Of a stretch of 7,707 nucleotides of DNA, positions 1 through 5,587 are shown in pieces (position 1 is the first letter of the stretch; each line of letters starts with the position of its first letter). The stretch comes from Methanomassiliicoccus sp. UBA386. GTDB lineage: Archaea; Thermoplasmatota; Thermoplasmata; Methanomassiliicoccales; Methanomassiliicoccaceae. Made by a program: the position numbers and the translations under genes. Below the pieces are notes generated by a model, which had not been told where the DNA came from, ran no database searches, and saw nothing but the letters and a program-made list of their open reading frames with translations. Location of the stretch: NCBI GenBank assembly GCA_002498285.1, contig DAGU01000021.1, positions 16,065 through 23,771 on the forward strand, given 5' to 3'.

Positions 1-234
1 GAGTTCAACAAGCGCGTCCTTAAGATCGGAGAGAAGGGCGAAGAGGTGACTCCCAAGGGAGGCTTCCTCAACTACGGAGAGGTCAGGAACAACTACGTCC
101 TGATCCACGGCTCCGTGCCCGGGCCCACCAAGAGGCTCATTCGCCTCAGGGACCCCGTAAGGCCGAGCGGCCCCGCAATGAAGGAAGCTCCTAACCTGAC
201 CTATGTCTCCACCCAGTCCAAGCAGGGGGCCTGA
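1..234 (+). CDS. rpl3: Large-subunit ribosomal protein uL3 (L3), C-terminal part
   Basis: The gene is open at the left edge; the last 77 residues are present in frame 1 and end at TGA 232-234. uL3 is a 23S rRNA-binding protein that helps organise the peptidyl-transferase region and early assembly. The visible part has archaeal L3 hallmarks: a NKRVLKIG segment, TPKGGFLNYGEV, then the very conserved GSVPGPTKRLIRLR block and a final YVSTQSKQG motif. The archaeal family is about 330-360 residues, so roughly three quarters lies upstream. The ATG of uL4 follows after 5 nt, as in archaeal S10 clusters. The assignment is firm; only the missing 5' part is unknown. Confidence 0.97.
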   Translation, partial: EFNKRVLKIGEKGEEVTPKGGFLNYGEVRNNYVLIHGSVPGPTKRLIRLRDPVRPSGPAMKEAPNLTYVSTQSKQGA

Positions 235-239
235 AGATC

Positions 240-1010
240 ATGGCTAAGAACAGCGTCAATGTCTATTCCGTAAAAGGCGACGTGGTCAGGAGCGTCGAGC
301 TGCCTTCCGCCTTCGCGGCGGAGTTCCGCCCCGACCTCATCCACCGCGCCGTAGTGGCCGAACAGGCCAACAAGCGCCAGCCCTATGGCCCCAGCCCCAC
401 GGCAGGCATAAGGCACTCTGTATCCACCTGGGGAAAGGGCCGCGGCGTGGCCCGTGTCCAGAGGCTTTCGCAGGGCAGCAAGGCGGCCGAGTCGCCCAAC
501 AACGTGGGCGGCCGCCGCGCCTTCCCCCCGAAGCCGGAGAAGGACTACTCCAAGAAGGTCAACAGGAAGGAGAGGCAGAAGGCAAGGTTGTCCGCCCTGG
601 CCGCCATGGCCGATGAGGAGATCGTACGCCAGCGCGGCCATCTCTTCGAGGAGGGCGTCACCACCCCGGTGATCATCGAGGACGCCTTCGAGAGCCTGAC
701 CACTACTGCTGAGGTCTACGAGGTCCTGGACAAGATCGGCGTCTCCGCCGACCTGGGAAGGGCCAAGGACGGCCGCAAGGTCAGGGCCGGCAGGGGCAAG
801 ATGCGTTCCCGCAGGTACAAGGGCAAGCGCTCCGTCCTGCTGGTCGTCTCCGCCCAGGAGGTTTCCCTGTTCAAGGGGGCCGGCAACCTGCCTGGCGTCG
901 AGGTCGTAAGCATTGATGGGCTCAACACCGGTAGGCTCGCCCCGGGCGGAATGCCTGGCAGGCTGGCGGTGTTCTCTGAGTCCGCCCTCAAGAAGATAGG
1001 AGAGTGGTAA
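240..1010 (+). CDS. rpl4: Large-subunit ribosomal protein uL4 (L4)
   Basis: The 256-residue protein is full length for archaeal/eukaryotic-type uL4 and ends with TAA. Residues 1-45 give the N-terminal strand and helix (VNVYSVKGDVV, then FRPDLIHRAVVAEQANKRQPYG). Residues 56-97 are the long basic Gly/Arg loop (GIRHSVSTWGKGRGVARV, then GGRRAFPPKP) that in known structures reaches into the peptide exit tunnel beside uL22. The globular half follows, with RRYKGKRSVLLVVS near 191-204 and a terminal SALKKIGEW. In bacteria uL4 also represses its own operon; nothing here shows whether this one does. The start is ATG 240, five nt after uL3; only a weak purine-rich stretch precedes it, suggesting coupling to uL3 translation. 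Confidence 0.97.
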   Translation: MAKNSVNVYSVKGDVVRSVELPSAFAAEFRPDLIHRAVVAEQANKRQPYGPSPTAGIRHSVSTWGKGRGVARVQRLSQGSKAAESPNNVGGRRAFPPKPEKDYSKKVNRKERQKARLSALAAMADEEIVRQRGHLFEEGVTTPVIIEDAFESLTTTAEVYEVLDKIGVSADLGRAKDGRKVRAGRGKMRSRRYKGKRSVLLVVSAQEVSLFKGAGNLPGVEVVSIDGLNTGRLAPGGMPGRLAVFSESALKKIGEW

Positions 1011-1012
1011 GG

Positions 1013-1294
1013 ATGGCCAAGGACAATATCCTCCTTCACCCCTATGTCACCGAAAAGACGATGAACGGCATGACGGGCACCCCCACCCAGGACTTCAAGG
1101 ACGGAAACCGCATCGAGTTCGTGGTCCTGAGGTCCGCGACCAAGCAGCAGATCAAGGAGGCCTTCGAGGCACACTTCGACGTCAAGGTCGATAAGGTCTG
1201 GACCAAGGTCACCAAGAAGGGGAAGCGCGCCACGATACTGCTCGCCGAGGGTTACTCGGCAGAGGACATTGGAATGAGAATCGGAGTGTTCTGA
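1013..1294 (+). CDS. rpl23: Large-subunit ribosomal protein uL23 (L23)
   Basis: This 93-residue protein sits beside the polypeptide exit, where it is the docking site for signal recognition particle and other nascent-chain factors. It begins with the family signature LHPYVTEKTMN, followed by NRIEFVVLRSATKQQIKEAFEAHF and the VDKVWTKVTKKGKRA strand, and ends in GMRIGVF. These cover the whole small alpha/beta fold, and the length is typical for archaea. The start is ATG 1013, which gives MAKDNILL. A GTG at 1004 in the same frame would overlap the end of uL4 and lies inside the likely SD region (GGAG at 999-1002), so it was not used. Confidence 0.96.
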   Translation: MAKDNILLHPYVTEKTMNGMTGTPTQDFKDGNRIEFVVLRSATKQQIKEAFEAHFDVKVDKVWTKVTKKGKRATILLAEGYSAEDIGMRIGVF

Positions 1295-1304
1295 GGGGAT
1301 ACAC

Positions 1305-1997
1305 ATGGGAAAACAACTCAGACAGCAGAGACGCGGCAAGGGCACGTCGGTATACCGCAGCCCTAGCCACAGGCACGTCGCAGACATTCGGTATCCCCGC
1401 CTGGACGCCAACAGCGGCACCATTGAGGACCTCGTGCACGCTCCCGGTCGGAGCGGCCCCCTGGCGAAGGTAGACTTCGCCGGCAGGAAGGTCTTCCTGA
1501 TCGCCGCCGAGGGCATGATGGTGGGCAACGAGGTCAGCTACGGAGTTCCCGGCAGGATAGCTCCCGGGAACGTGGTCCCGATCAGCAGCGTCCCCGAAGG
1601 AACGTTTGTTTACAATATCGAGGGACAGCCCGGCGACGGCGGCAAGTTCGTCCGCACCGCCGGAACGTCCGCGACCGTCGTCAGCAGGGGCGACAAGGTC
1701 GTTGTGCTCATGCCCAGCGGCACTTTCAAGTCGTTCGACCCTCGCTGCTCCGCCACCGTCGGCGTCGTTGCCGGCGGCGGTATGAAGGAGAAGCCCTTCG
1801 GTAAGGCCGGCAACAAGATCCACGCCTACCGCAGCAGGAGCAAGGCCACCTTCAGCGTGAAGGGTCTGGCCATGAACGCGGTCGATCACCCCCACGGCGG
1901 AGGAGGTCACCCGCATGTGGGTAAGCCCAGCACTGTAAGCAGGAACGCACCGCCAGGCCGTAAGGTCGGCCGTCTATCCCCCAAGCGGAGGAAGTGA
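1305..1997 (+). CDS. rpl2: Large-subunit ribosomal protein uL2 (L2)
   Basis: uL2 is a primary 23S rRNA binder needed for subunit association and peptidyl-transferase centre structure. The protein has 230 residues, slightly shorter than many archaeal homologues (about 236-240). Visible family blocks are RRGKGTSVYRSPSHRH (9-24), the OB-like N-terminal domain, the SH3-like second domain including RSRSKATFSVKG (176-187), and the loop AVDHPHGGGGHPH (192-204). That loop corresponds to the region holding the essential histidine of bacterial L2. NAPPGRKVG follows, then a basic tail ending KRRK. The reading HPHGGG, where many archaeal proteins have HPFGG, is a small oddity. A GAGGGGAT SD sequence that uses the uL23 stop codon (1293-1300) supports ATG 1305. 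Confidence 0.97.
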   Translation: MGKQLRQQRRGKGTSVYRSPSHRHVADIRYPRLDANSGTIEDLVHAPGRSGPLAKVDFAGRKVFLIAAEGMMVGNEVSYGVPGRIAPGNVVPISSVPEGTFVYNIEGQPGDGGKFVRTAGTSATVVSRGDKVVVLMPSGTFKSFDPRCSATVGVVAGGGMKEKPFGKAGNKIHAYRSRSKATFSVKGLAMNAVDHPHGGGGHPHVGKPSTVSRNAPPGRKVGRLSPKRRK

Positions 1998-2001
1998 TTA
2001 A

Positions 2002-2463
2002 ATGGCAAAGGAAAAGACAGGCGGCCAGAAAGCCGCGCGCAGGAGGCAGCGCAAGAAGAAGGGCGGCATCACGGCGAAGAGGAAGAAGGAGTTCTCCTAC
2101 CGCGGGTACACCATGGAGGAGCTCCTTGAGATGCCCTTCGACGAGATGGTGCTCTTGCTCCCCTCCCGGGTCAGGAGGACCCTCTCCCGGGGCATGAACG
2201 ATGAACAGAGGATCGCCTACGAGGTCCTGAAGAACGAGGACCGCGAGGTCACCAGAACCCACCGCCGCGACGTACCTATCATCCCCCAGTTCGTGGGGAA
2301 GAAGGTTTCCGTGTACAACGGCAAGGAGTTCATTGAGTTCGAGATCAAGCCCGAAATGATCGGGCACTTCACCGGCGAGTTCGCTATGACCCGCGGCGAA
2401 GTAAAGCACTCCGGACCGGGTGTCGGTGCCACCAGAGGCTCCAAGTTCCTGCCGCTGAAGTGA
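2002..2463 (+). CDS. rps19: Small-subunit ribosomal protein uS19 (S19) with basic N-terminal extension
   Basis: uS19 lies in the head of the 30S subunit near the A-site finger and subunit bridges. The core is clear: KEFSYRGYTMEELLEM (29-44), LLPSRVRRTLSRG, RTHRRDVPIIPQFVGKKVSVYNGKEF and the C-terminal GEFAMTRGEVKHSGPGVGATRGSKFLPLK. The protein has 153 residues because about 25 extra residues, almost all Lys/Arg/Gly/Gln/Ala, precede the usual start of the family. The start cannot be moved upstream, since an in-frame TAA ends at 2001. The next ATG (residue 38) would remove the conserved FSYRGYT block. A GGAGG at 1987-1991 supports ATG 2002. The gap to uL2 is 4 nt. Confidence 0.96.
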   Translation: MAKEKTGGQKAARRRQRKKKGGITAKRKKEFSYRGYTMEELLEMPFDEMVLLLPSRVRRTLSRGMNDEQRIAYEVLKNEDREVTRTHRRDVPIIPQFVGKKVSVYNGKEFIEFEIKPEMIGHFTGEFAMTRGEVKHSGPGVGATRGSKFLPLK

Positions 2464-2468
2464 GGTGA
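2461..2468 (+). promoter_or_regulatory. Stop/SD fusion TGAGGTGA (uS19 stop, uL22 ribosome-binding site)
   Basis: The first three bases are the uS19 stop codon and bases 2462-2468 (GAGGTGA) match the archaeal anti-SD. ATG 2475 follows after 6 nt. Confidence 0.85.
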
Positions 2469-2474
2469 ACACAC

Positions 2475-2921
2475 ATGGCTGGATACACTCAATACACTGA
2501 TCCGGAGACCACCGCCCGGGCCATTGGGAAGGAGATGCCCATCTCCCCCAAGAAGTCCCGCGAGGTGTGCAGGATGCTGCGCGGCAAGAACGTCGACGTG
2601 GCCCTTCGCATGCTGGATGAGGTGGCCGAGCTCAAGAGGCCCGTGCAGTTCGCTCGCAACAATTTCGGCGTGGCCCACAAGAAAGGCGTCGGCCCGGGGC
2701 GCTACCCCGAGAAGTGCGCCAGGGCCATCCGCCAGGTAATAGAGAGCGCCAGGCACAACGCCGAGTACAAGGGCCTTGACACCGACAACTTGCGGATCAA
2801 GGTCATCACGGCCAACCTGGGCCGTACCACCCCTGGATACATGCCCCGCGCCTACGGCCGGAGCACCCAGTGGAACCAGCAGACCGTAAACATCGAGGTC
2901 ATCCTGGAGGAGGTGCAGTAA
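2475..2921 (+). CDS. rpl22: Large-subunit ribosomal protein uL22 (L22)
   Basis: This 148-residue protein lines the exit tunnel opposite uL4 with its long beta hairpin and contacts most 23S rRNA domains. The family features are ISPKKSREVCRMLRGKNVD (23-41), the Arg/Asn-rich RPVQFARNNFGVAHKKG segment, the helix with ARAIRQVIESARHNAEYKGLD, and the hairpin/strand region TPGYMPRAYGRSTQWN (119-134) followed by VNIEVIL. Length and the VGPGRYPEK insert fit the archaeal/eukaryotic form. TGAGGTGA at 2461-2468 provides the SD sequence for ATG 2475. The last codons (LEEVQ) contain the SD sequence of uS3, and the TAA overlaps the uS3 ATG by one base. Confidence 0.97.
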   Translation: MAGYTQYTDPETTARAIGKEMPISPKKSREVCRMLRGKNVDVALRMLDEVAELKRPVQFARNNFGVAHKKGVGPGRYPEKCARAIRQVIESARHNAEYKGLDTDNLRIKVITANLGRTTPGYMPRAYGRSTQWNQQTVNIEVILEEVQ

Positions 2922-3700
2922 TGGCAAGCGAGAGGAAGTTCATTGCAGAGAACGTCCGCCGGGTCCTTCTCAAGGAGTACCTCATGAAGGAGGTCAGCAG
3001 GGCCGGCTTCGGCGGATTGGACGTACAGAGGACTCCCATGGGGACCAGGGTGACGCTCGTCACCGAGCGCCCTGGCATCGTCATTGGGCGCCGCGGCGCG
3101 GCCATCAAGAACCTGACCCGCGCCATTGAGGAGGACTTCGACTTCGACAACCCCCAGGTGGAGGTCCAGGAGGTAGAGAGCCCCAACCTCAACGCGCAGA
3201 TCATGGCCGAGAAGCTGGCCTTCGCCCTGGAGCGGGGCTGGCACTTCCGCCGGGCCGGCCACTCCACCCTTCGCAGGGTCATGGAGTCGGGAGCCCGCGG
3301 CTGCCACATAGTCATCGCCGGCAAGCTGACCGGACAGAGGCACCGCACTGAGAAGTTCAAGGACGGTTACATCAAGTTCTGCGGCGAGACCAAGATCACC
3401 AACATGGACCGCGGTTATGCCGTCGCCAAGCTGAAGCCGGGCGTCATAGGCGTCACCGTGGAGATCATGCACCCGGACGCCAAGCTGCCCGACGAGGTCG
3501 ACGTCACGGCCCCCGCGGAAGCGGCCGAGCAGTTCCCCGATCTTGCTGAGCTGATCAACAAGAAAGAGGCGCCCATCATTGCCGTGGAAGTGAGGGAGAA
3601 GGACGAGGAGTCGGCCGAAGAACCCGTCGAAGAAGGTGATGAAGAGGAGCCGGAAGAGCCCGTCGAGGCATCGTCCGGCACGGAGGAGGGTGAACAGTAA
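2921..3700 (+). CDS. rps3: Small-subunit ribosomal protein uS3 (S3), KH type-2 domain, acidic C-terminal tail
   Basis: uS3 forms the mRNA entry site in the 30S head. The protein has 259 residues. The KH type-2 domain occupies about residues 15-90, with the signature GIVIGRRGAAIKNLT at 52-66. The uS3 C-terminal domain follows, with HSTLRRVMESGARGCHIVIAGKL, then RTEKFKDGYIKFCGE, and ends near 185. After about residue 225 the protein is an acidic tail: 17 of the last 32 residues are Asp or Glu and none is basic. It contains two EEPVE copies. A start at GTG 2870 is open but would overlap uL22 by 50 nt. ATG 2921 in a TAATG junction, behind GGAGGTG at 2909-2915, is the clear choice. Confidence 0.97.
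   Translation: MASERKFIAENVRRVLLKEYLMKEVSRAGFGGLDVQRTPMGTRVTLVTERPGIVIGRRGAAIKNLTRAIEEDFDFDNPQVEVQEVESPNLNAQIMAEKLAFALERGWHFRRAGHSTLRRVMESGARGCHIVIAGKLTGQRHRTEKFKDGYIKFCGETKITNMDRGYAVAKLKPGVIGVTVEIMHPDAKLPDEVDVTAPAEAAEQFPDLAELINKKEAPIIAVEVREKDEESAEEPVEEGDEEEPEEPVEASSGTEEGEQ
3617..3668 (+). repeat. Imperfect 36-nt-spaced direct repeat in the uS3 acidic tail
   Basis: GAAGAACCCGTCGAAG (3617-3632) and GAAGAGCCCGTCGAGG (3653-3668) match at 14 of 16 positions, are 36 nt apart and in frame, and encode the two EEPVE copies of the uS3 tail. This is consistent with a past duplication of a 12-codon unit, but the acidic codon composition alone could give part of the match. Confidence 0.5.
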
Positions 3701-3903
3701 TGGCCCTCATCCGCACCGAAGCAATCCGGAAGATGTCCGTCGAGGAGAGGAGCAAGAAGCTCCGTGAGCTCCGCGACGAGCTCATGCATGAGAGGGGCGC
3801 GGCCGCCATGGGCGGTGCGCCCGCCAACCCCGGGAAGATCAGGGCCCTCAGGTCTAATATCGCTCGGATCATGACCATCCAGAGGGAGGTGGAGAAGCAC
3901 TAA
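3700..3903 (+). CDS. rpl29: Large-subunit ribosomal protein uL29 (L29)
   Basis: uL29 is a small helical hairpin at the tunnel exit, next to uL23. The 67-residue sequence shows the family pattern: LIRTEAIRKMSVEERSKKLRELRDELMHERG (helix 1), a short Gly/Ala/Pro turn (AAAMGGAPANPGKI), and RALRSNIARIMTIQREVE (helix 2, the conserved R..IARI.T block). The length is normal. It is joined to both neighbours by single-base TAATG overlaps. GGAGGGTGA (3685-3693), encoded by the last codons of uS3, serves as its SD sequence. Confidence 0.96.
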   Translation: MALIRTEAIRKMSVEERSKKLRELRDELMHERGAAAMGGAPANPGKIRALRSNIARIMTIQREVEKH

Positions 3904-4202
3904 TGGCTGAAATATGTCCGGTATGTGGACTACCCAAGGAGCTGTGCATGTGCGAGGAGATCGCACGTGAGCAACAGACCGTCCGTATAAGCACCGATAG
4001 CCGCCGCTATGGCAAGATCGTCACCGTCGTCGAAGGCATCGATGAGAACGACATCGACATGGAAGATCTGGCCAAGAAGCTCAAGAACAAATGCGCCGCC
4101 GGCGGTACAGCCAAGAAGGGTCGCATCGAGCTTCAGGGCGACCACAAGAAGAAGGTCAAGGAAGCCCTCGAGCAGATGGGCTTCAAGACGGACGTCCGAT
4201 GA
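3903..4202 (+). CDS. sui1: Translation initiation factor aIF1 (SUI1/eIF1 family) with N-terminal zinc motif
   Basis: aIF1 binds the 30S P-site region and enforces correct start-codon choice. The protein has 99 residues. Residues 5-17 contain Cys-X2-Cys-X6-Cys-X-Cys (C5, C8, C15, C17; CPVCGLPKELCMC), a probable zinc-binding knuckle as found in many euryarchaeal aIF1 proteins. Residues 26-98 form the SUI1 domain, with RRYGKIVTVVEGID, ENDIDMEDLAKKLKNKCAAGGTAKKG, IELQGDH and the final VKEALEQMGFK helix. The start ATG 3903 overlaps the uL29 stop (TAATG). The SD sequence GGAGGTGGA (3885-3893) is inside uL29. Placement between uL29 and the RNase P protein gene is standard in Euryarchaeota. Confidence 0.97.
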   Translation: MAEICPVCGLPKELCMCEEIAREQQTVRISTDSRRYGKIVTVVEGIDENDIDMEDLAKKLKNKCAAGGTAKKGRIELQGDHKKKVKEALEQMGFKTDVR

Positions 4203-4462
4203 GCAGGGTAAGAAAGAGGGATGTCATGAGATCGGAGCTCATTGGTCTGGAAGTAGAGGTGGCATCGTCCGGCCAGGGTGCCTTCGCCGGCATCGTGGTG
4301 GACGAGAGCAAGAACACCCTCACCATAAGGCGCGACGGCCGCGAGGTCGTTGTGCCCAAGGACCATTCCGAGTTCCAGTTCACATACCAGGGCGAAAAGG
4401 TTCTCCTCCAAGGATCGGAGATCCAGTTCCGACCTGAAGATCGAATCAAGAAGATAAGGTGA
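4199..4462 (+). CDS. rnp1: RNase P protein component 1 (Rnp1; Pop4/Rpp29 family)
   Basis: Rnp1 is a protein subunit of archaeal RNase P, the ribonucleoprotein that removes the 5' leader from pre-tRNA. The 87-residue product has the Sm-like/SH3-like barrel of Pop4: SELIGLEVEVASS (12-24), GIVVDESKNTLTIRRDGREVVVPKD (31-55, the best conserved block), FQFTYQG and a C-terminal RPEDRIKKIR. ATG 4199 overlaps the aIF1 stop by 4 nt (ATGA) but has no clear SD sequence. An internal ATG at 4226 has GAGGG (4216-4220) five nt ahead and would give 78 residues. I prefer 4199 because RDVMRSELIGL matches the remembered family pattern R-N-I-[FL]-R-H-E-L-I-G-L, in which M10 is an internal position. Identity is firm; the start is less so. 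Confidence 0.92.
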   Translation: MSRVRKRDVMRSELIGLEVEVASSGQGAFAGIVVDESKNTLTIRRDGREVVVPKDHSEFQFTYQGEKVLLQGSEIQFRPEDRIKKIR

Positions 4463-4464
4463 TC
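4456..4464 (+). promoter_or_regulatory. Strong Shine-Dalgarno AAGGTGATC for uS17, containing the Rnp1 stop
   Basis: AGGTGATC can pair over eight bases with the usual archaeal 16S tail (GATCACCT). The Rnp1 TGA (4460-4462) lies inside it, and ATG 4468 follows after 3 nt. This decides ATG 4468 over GTG 4459. Confidence 0.85.
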
Positions 4465-4467
4465 CCA

Positions 4468-4797
4468 ATGGCTAATGAAGTCAAGGATATCGGAATCGAT
4501 GTCAAGGTTCCCGACACCGTCTGCACCGACAAGAACTGCCCCTTCCACGGGGAGCTTGCGGTAAGGGGTCAGATCATCGAGGGGGTTGTAGTCTCCACCA
4601 AGATGGACAAGACCGCAGTGGTCAAGAGGAACTATCTGAAATATCAGCAGAAGTACGAGAGATACGAGAAGAGGACGAGCCACTACTCGGCGCACAGCCC
4701 TCCGTGCATGGAGGTCAAGGCCGGCGACCAGGTGAAGATCATGGAATGCCGCCCGCTGAGCAAGACCGTCTCCTTCGTTATCGTAGAGAAGAGGTGA
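4468..4797 (+). CDS. rps17: Small-subunit ribosomal protein uS17 (S17)
   Basis: uS17 is a primary 16S rRNA binder with an OB fold. The protein has 109 residues, longer than bacterial S17 because of the archaeal N-terminal region MANEVKDIGIDVKVP and the Cys/His segment TVCTDKNCPFHGEL (18-31). The fold follows: VRGQIIEGVVVSTKMDKTAVVKRNYL, then KYERYEKRTSHYSAHSPPC and VKAGDQVKIMECRPLSKTVSFVIVEKR. These are all family-typical. ATG 4468 is preferred over GTG 4459, which lies inside the SD. AAGGTGATC at 4456-4464 is the longest anti-SD match noted in the window, and it contains the Rnp1 stop codon. Confidence 0.97.
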   Translation: MANEVKDIGIDVKVPDTVCTDKNCPFHGELAVRGQIIEGVVVSTKMDKTAVVKRNYLKYQQKYERYEKRTSHYSAHSPPCMEVKAGDQVKIMECRPLSKTVSFVIVEKR

Positions 4798-4801
4798 GGT
4801 G
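4791..4801 (+). promoter_or_regulatory. Doubled SD (GAGGTGAGGTG) at the uS17/uL14 junction
   Basis: GAGGTGA (4791-4797) ends in the uS17 stop, and a second GAGGTGA (4796-4802) runs into the uL14 ATG at 4802. The first copy has normal spacing (4 nt) and is probably the functional one. The arrangement makes GTG 4799 an unlikely start. Confidence 0.75.
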
Positions 4802-5200
4802 ATGAAGGGTATCGCAGGCAAGCAGACCCGAGGGGTCTGCAGCGGGTCCGTGCTCAATGTAGTGGACAACACCGGCGCCAAGACGATCGAGATCATCACC
4901 GTACCCGGTTACCACGGGACCTCCCGCAGGGTGCCCTCGGCGGGCGTGGGCGACATCGTCATCGCCTCCGTCAAGAAGGGGACCCCGGAGATGAGGAGGC
5001 AGGTCGTCCATGCCGTCGTGGTCCGTCAGCGCCGCCCCTTCAGGCGCGCCGACGGCGTGATGGTCATGTTCGAGGACAACGCCGCCGTCATCACCTCCGA
5101 GACGGGCGAGACCAAGGGAACGGACATCAAGGGCGCCGTGGCCAGGGAAGCCGCCGAGAGATGGCCCCGCATAGCCGCCACCGCTTCCATCATCGTCTGA
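4802..5200 (+). CDS. rpl14: Large-subunit ribosomal protein uL14 (L14)
   Basis: uL14 is a five-stranded barrel at the subunit interface that forms a bridge with the 30S subunit and contacts eL24/IF6-binding surfaces. The 132-residue protein shows KGIAGKQTRGVCSGSVLNVVDNTGAK, then VPSAGVGDIVIASVKKGTPEMRRQVVHAVVVRQRRPFRRADG (45-85) and the FEDNAAVI block (90-97) diagnostic of the family. It ends in GAVAREAAERWPRIAATASIIV. The start is taken as ATG 4802. A GTG at 4799 adds one residue but lies within the SD region GAGGTGAGGTGATG (4791-4804), where the uS17 stop codon is embedded. Confidence 0.97.
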   Translation: MKGIAGKQTRGVCSGSVLNVVDNTGAKTIEIITVPGYHGTSRRVPSAGVGDIVIASVKKGTPEMRRQVVHAVVVRQRRPFRRADGVMVMFEDNAAVITSETGETKGTDIKGAVAREAAERWPRIAATASIIV

Positions 5201-5205
5201 GGTGA
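5198..5205 (+). promoter_or_regulatory. Stop/SD fusion TGAGGTGA (uL14 stop, uL24 ribosome-binding site)
   Basis: The uL14 TGA opens the motif, and GAGGTGA lies 4 nt before ATG 5210. Confidence 0.85.
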
Positions 5206-5209
5206 ACAT

Positions 5210-5587
5210 ATGGTAGAGAGTAAGAAGGCAAGAAAGCAGAGGAAGGCGCTGTACAACGCGCCCAACCATGTCCGGAGCGCCATGGTGTCCTCCCACCTCG
5301 ACGAACCGCTGCGCAAGGAATACCAGCTGCGGTCGTTCCGCGTGGTAAAGGGCGACACCGTCAGGATCATGCGCGGGGACGAGGACGTCCTCGGGCTCGA
5401 AGGCAAGGTCCAGGAAGTGGACACCAAGACCGGACGCATCATCGTGGAAGGGATCACCATCGCCAAGGCCGACGGTACCCAGACCGCGCGCCCGGTGCAC
5501 TCGTCCAAGGTCATGATCACGAAGCTTGACCTCACCGACCCCCGTCGGAAGGAGAAGCTCACCAAGGCCAAGGAGGTATCACAATGA
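5210..5587 (+). CDS. rpl24: Large-subunit ribosomal protein uL24 (L24), KOW domain
   Basis: uL24 initiates 50S assembly and sits near the tunnel exit. The protein has 125 residues in the archaeal/eukaryotic L26e-like form. A basic N-terminus (SKKARKQRKALYNAPNHVRSAMVSSHLDEPLRKEYQLRSF split over residues 4-43) precedes the KOW motif, RVVKGDTVRIMRGDEDVLGLEGKV, at 44-67. Then come VDTKTGRIIVEGIT, PVHSSKVMITKLDL and a charged tail. SD TGAGGTGA (5198-5205) is formed with the uL14 stop, four nt before ATG 5210. The stop overlaps the eS4 start as ATGA, and the tail codons KEV supply the SD sequence of eS4. Confidence 0.97.
   Translation: MVESKKARKQRKALYNAPNHVRSAMVSSHLDEPLRKEYQLRSFRVVKGDTVRIMRGDEDVLGLEGKVQEVDTKTGRIIVEGITIAKADGTQTARPVHSSKVMITKLDLTDPRRKEKLTKAKEVSQ

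Noticed and set aside
716..1528. Minus-strand open frame of 270 codons opposite uL4, uL23 and uL2
   Set aside because: It is a shadow of conserved coding sequence, with no family resemblance and no plausible ribosome-binding context of its own.
2870..2920. Upstream extension of uS3 to GTG 2870
   Set aside because: It would overlap uL22 by about 50 nt and adds residues with no family counterpart; the TAATG junction with SD 2909-2915 fixes ATG 2921.
4009..4437. Plus-strand open frame of 142 codons overlapping aIF1 and Rnp1 in another frame
   Set aside because: The product is Arg/Ser/Pro-rich out-of-frame translation with no motif, and both overlapped genes are conserved.
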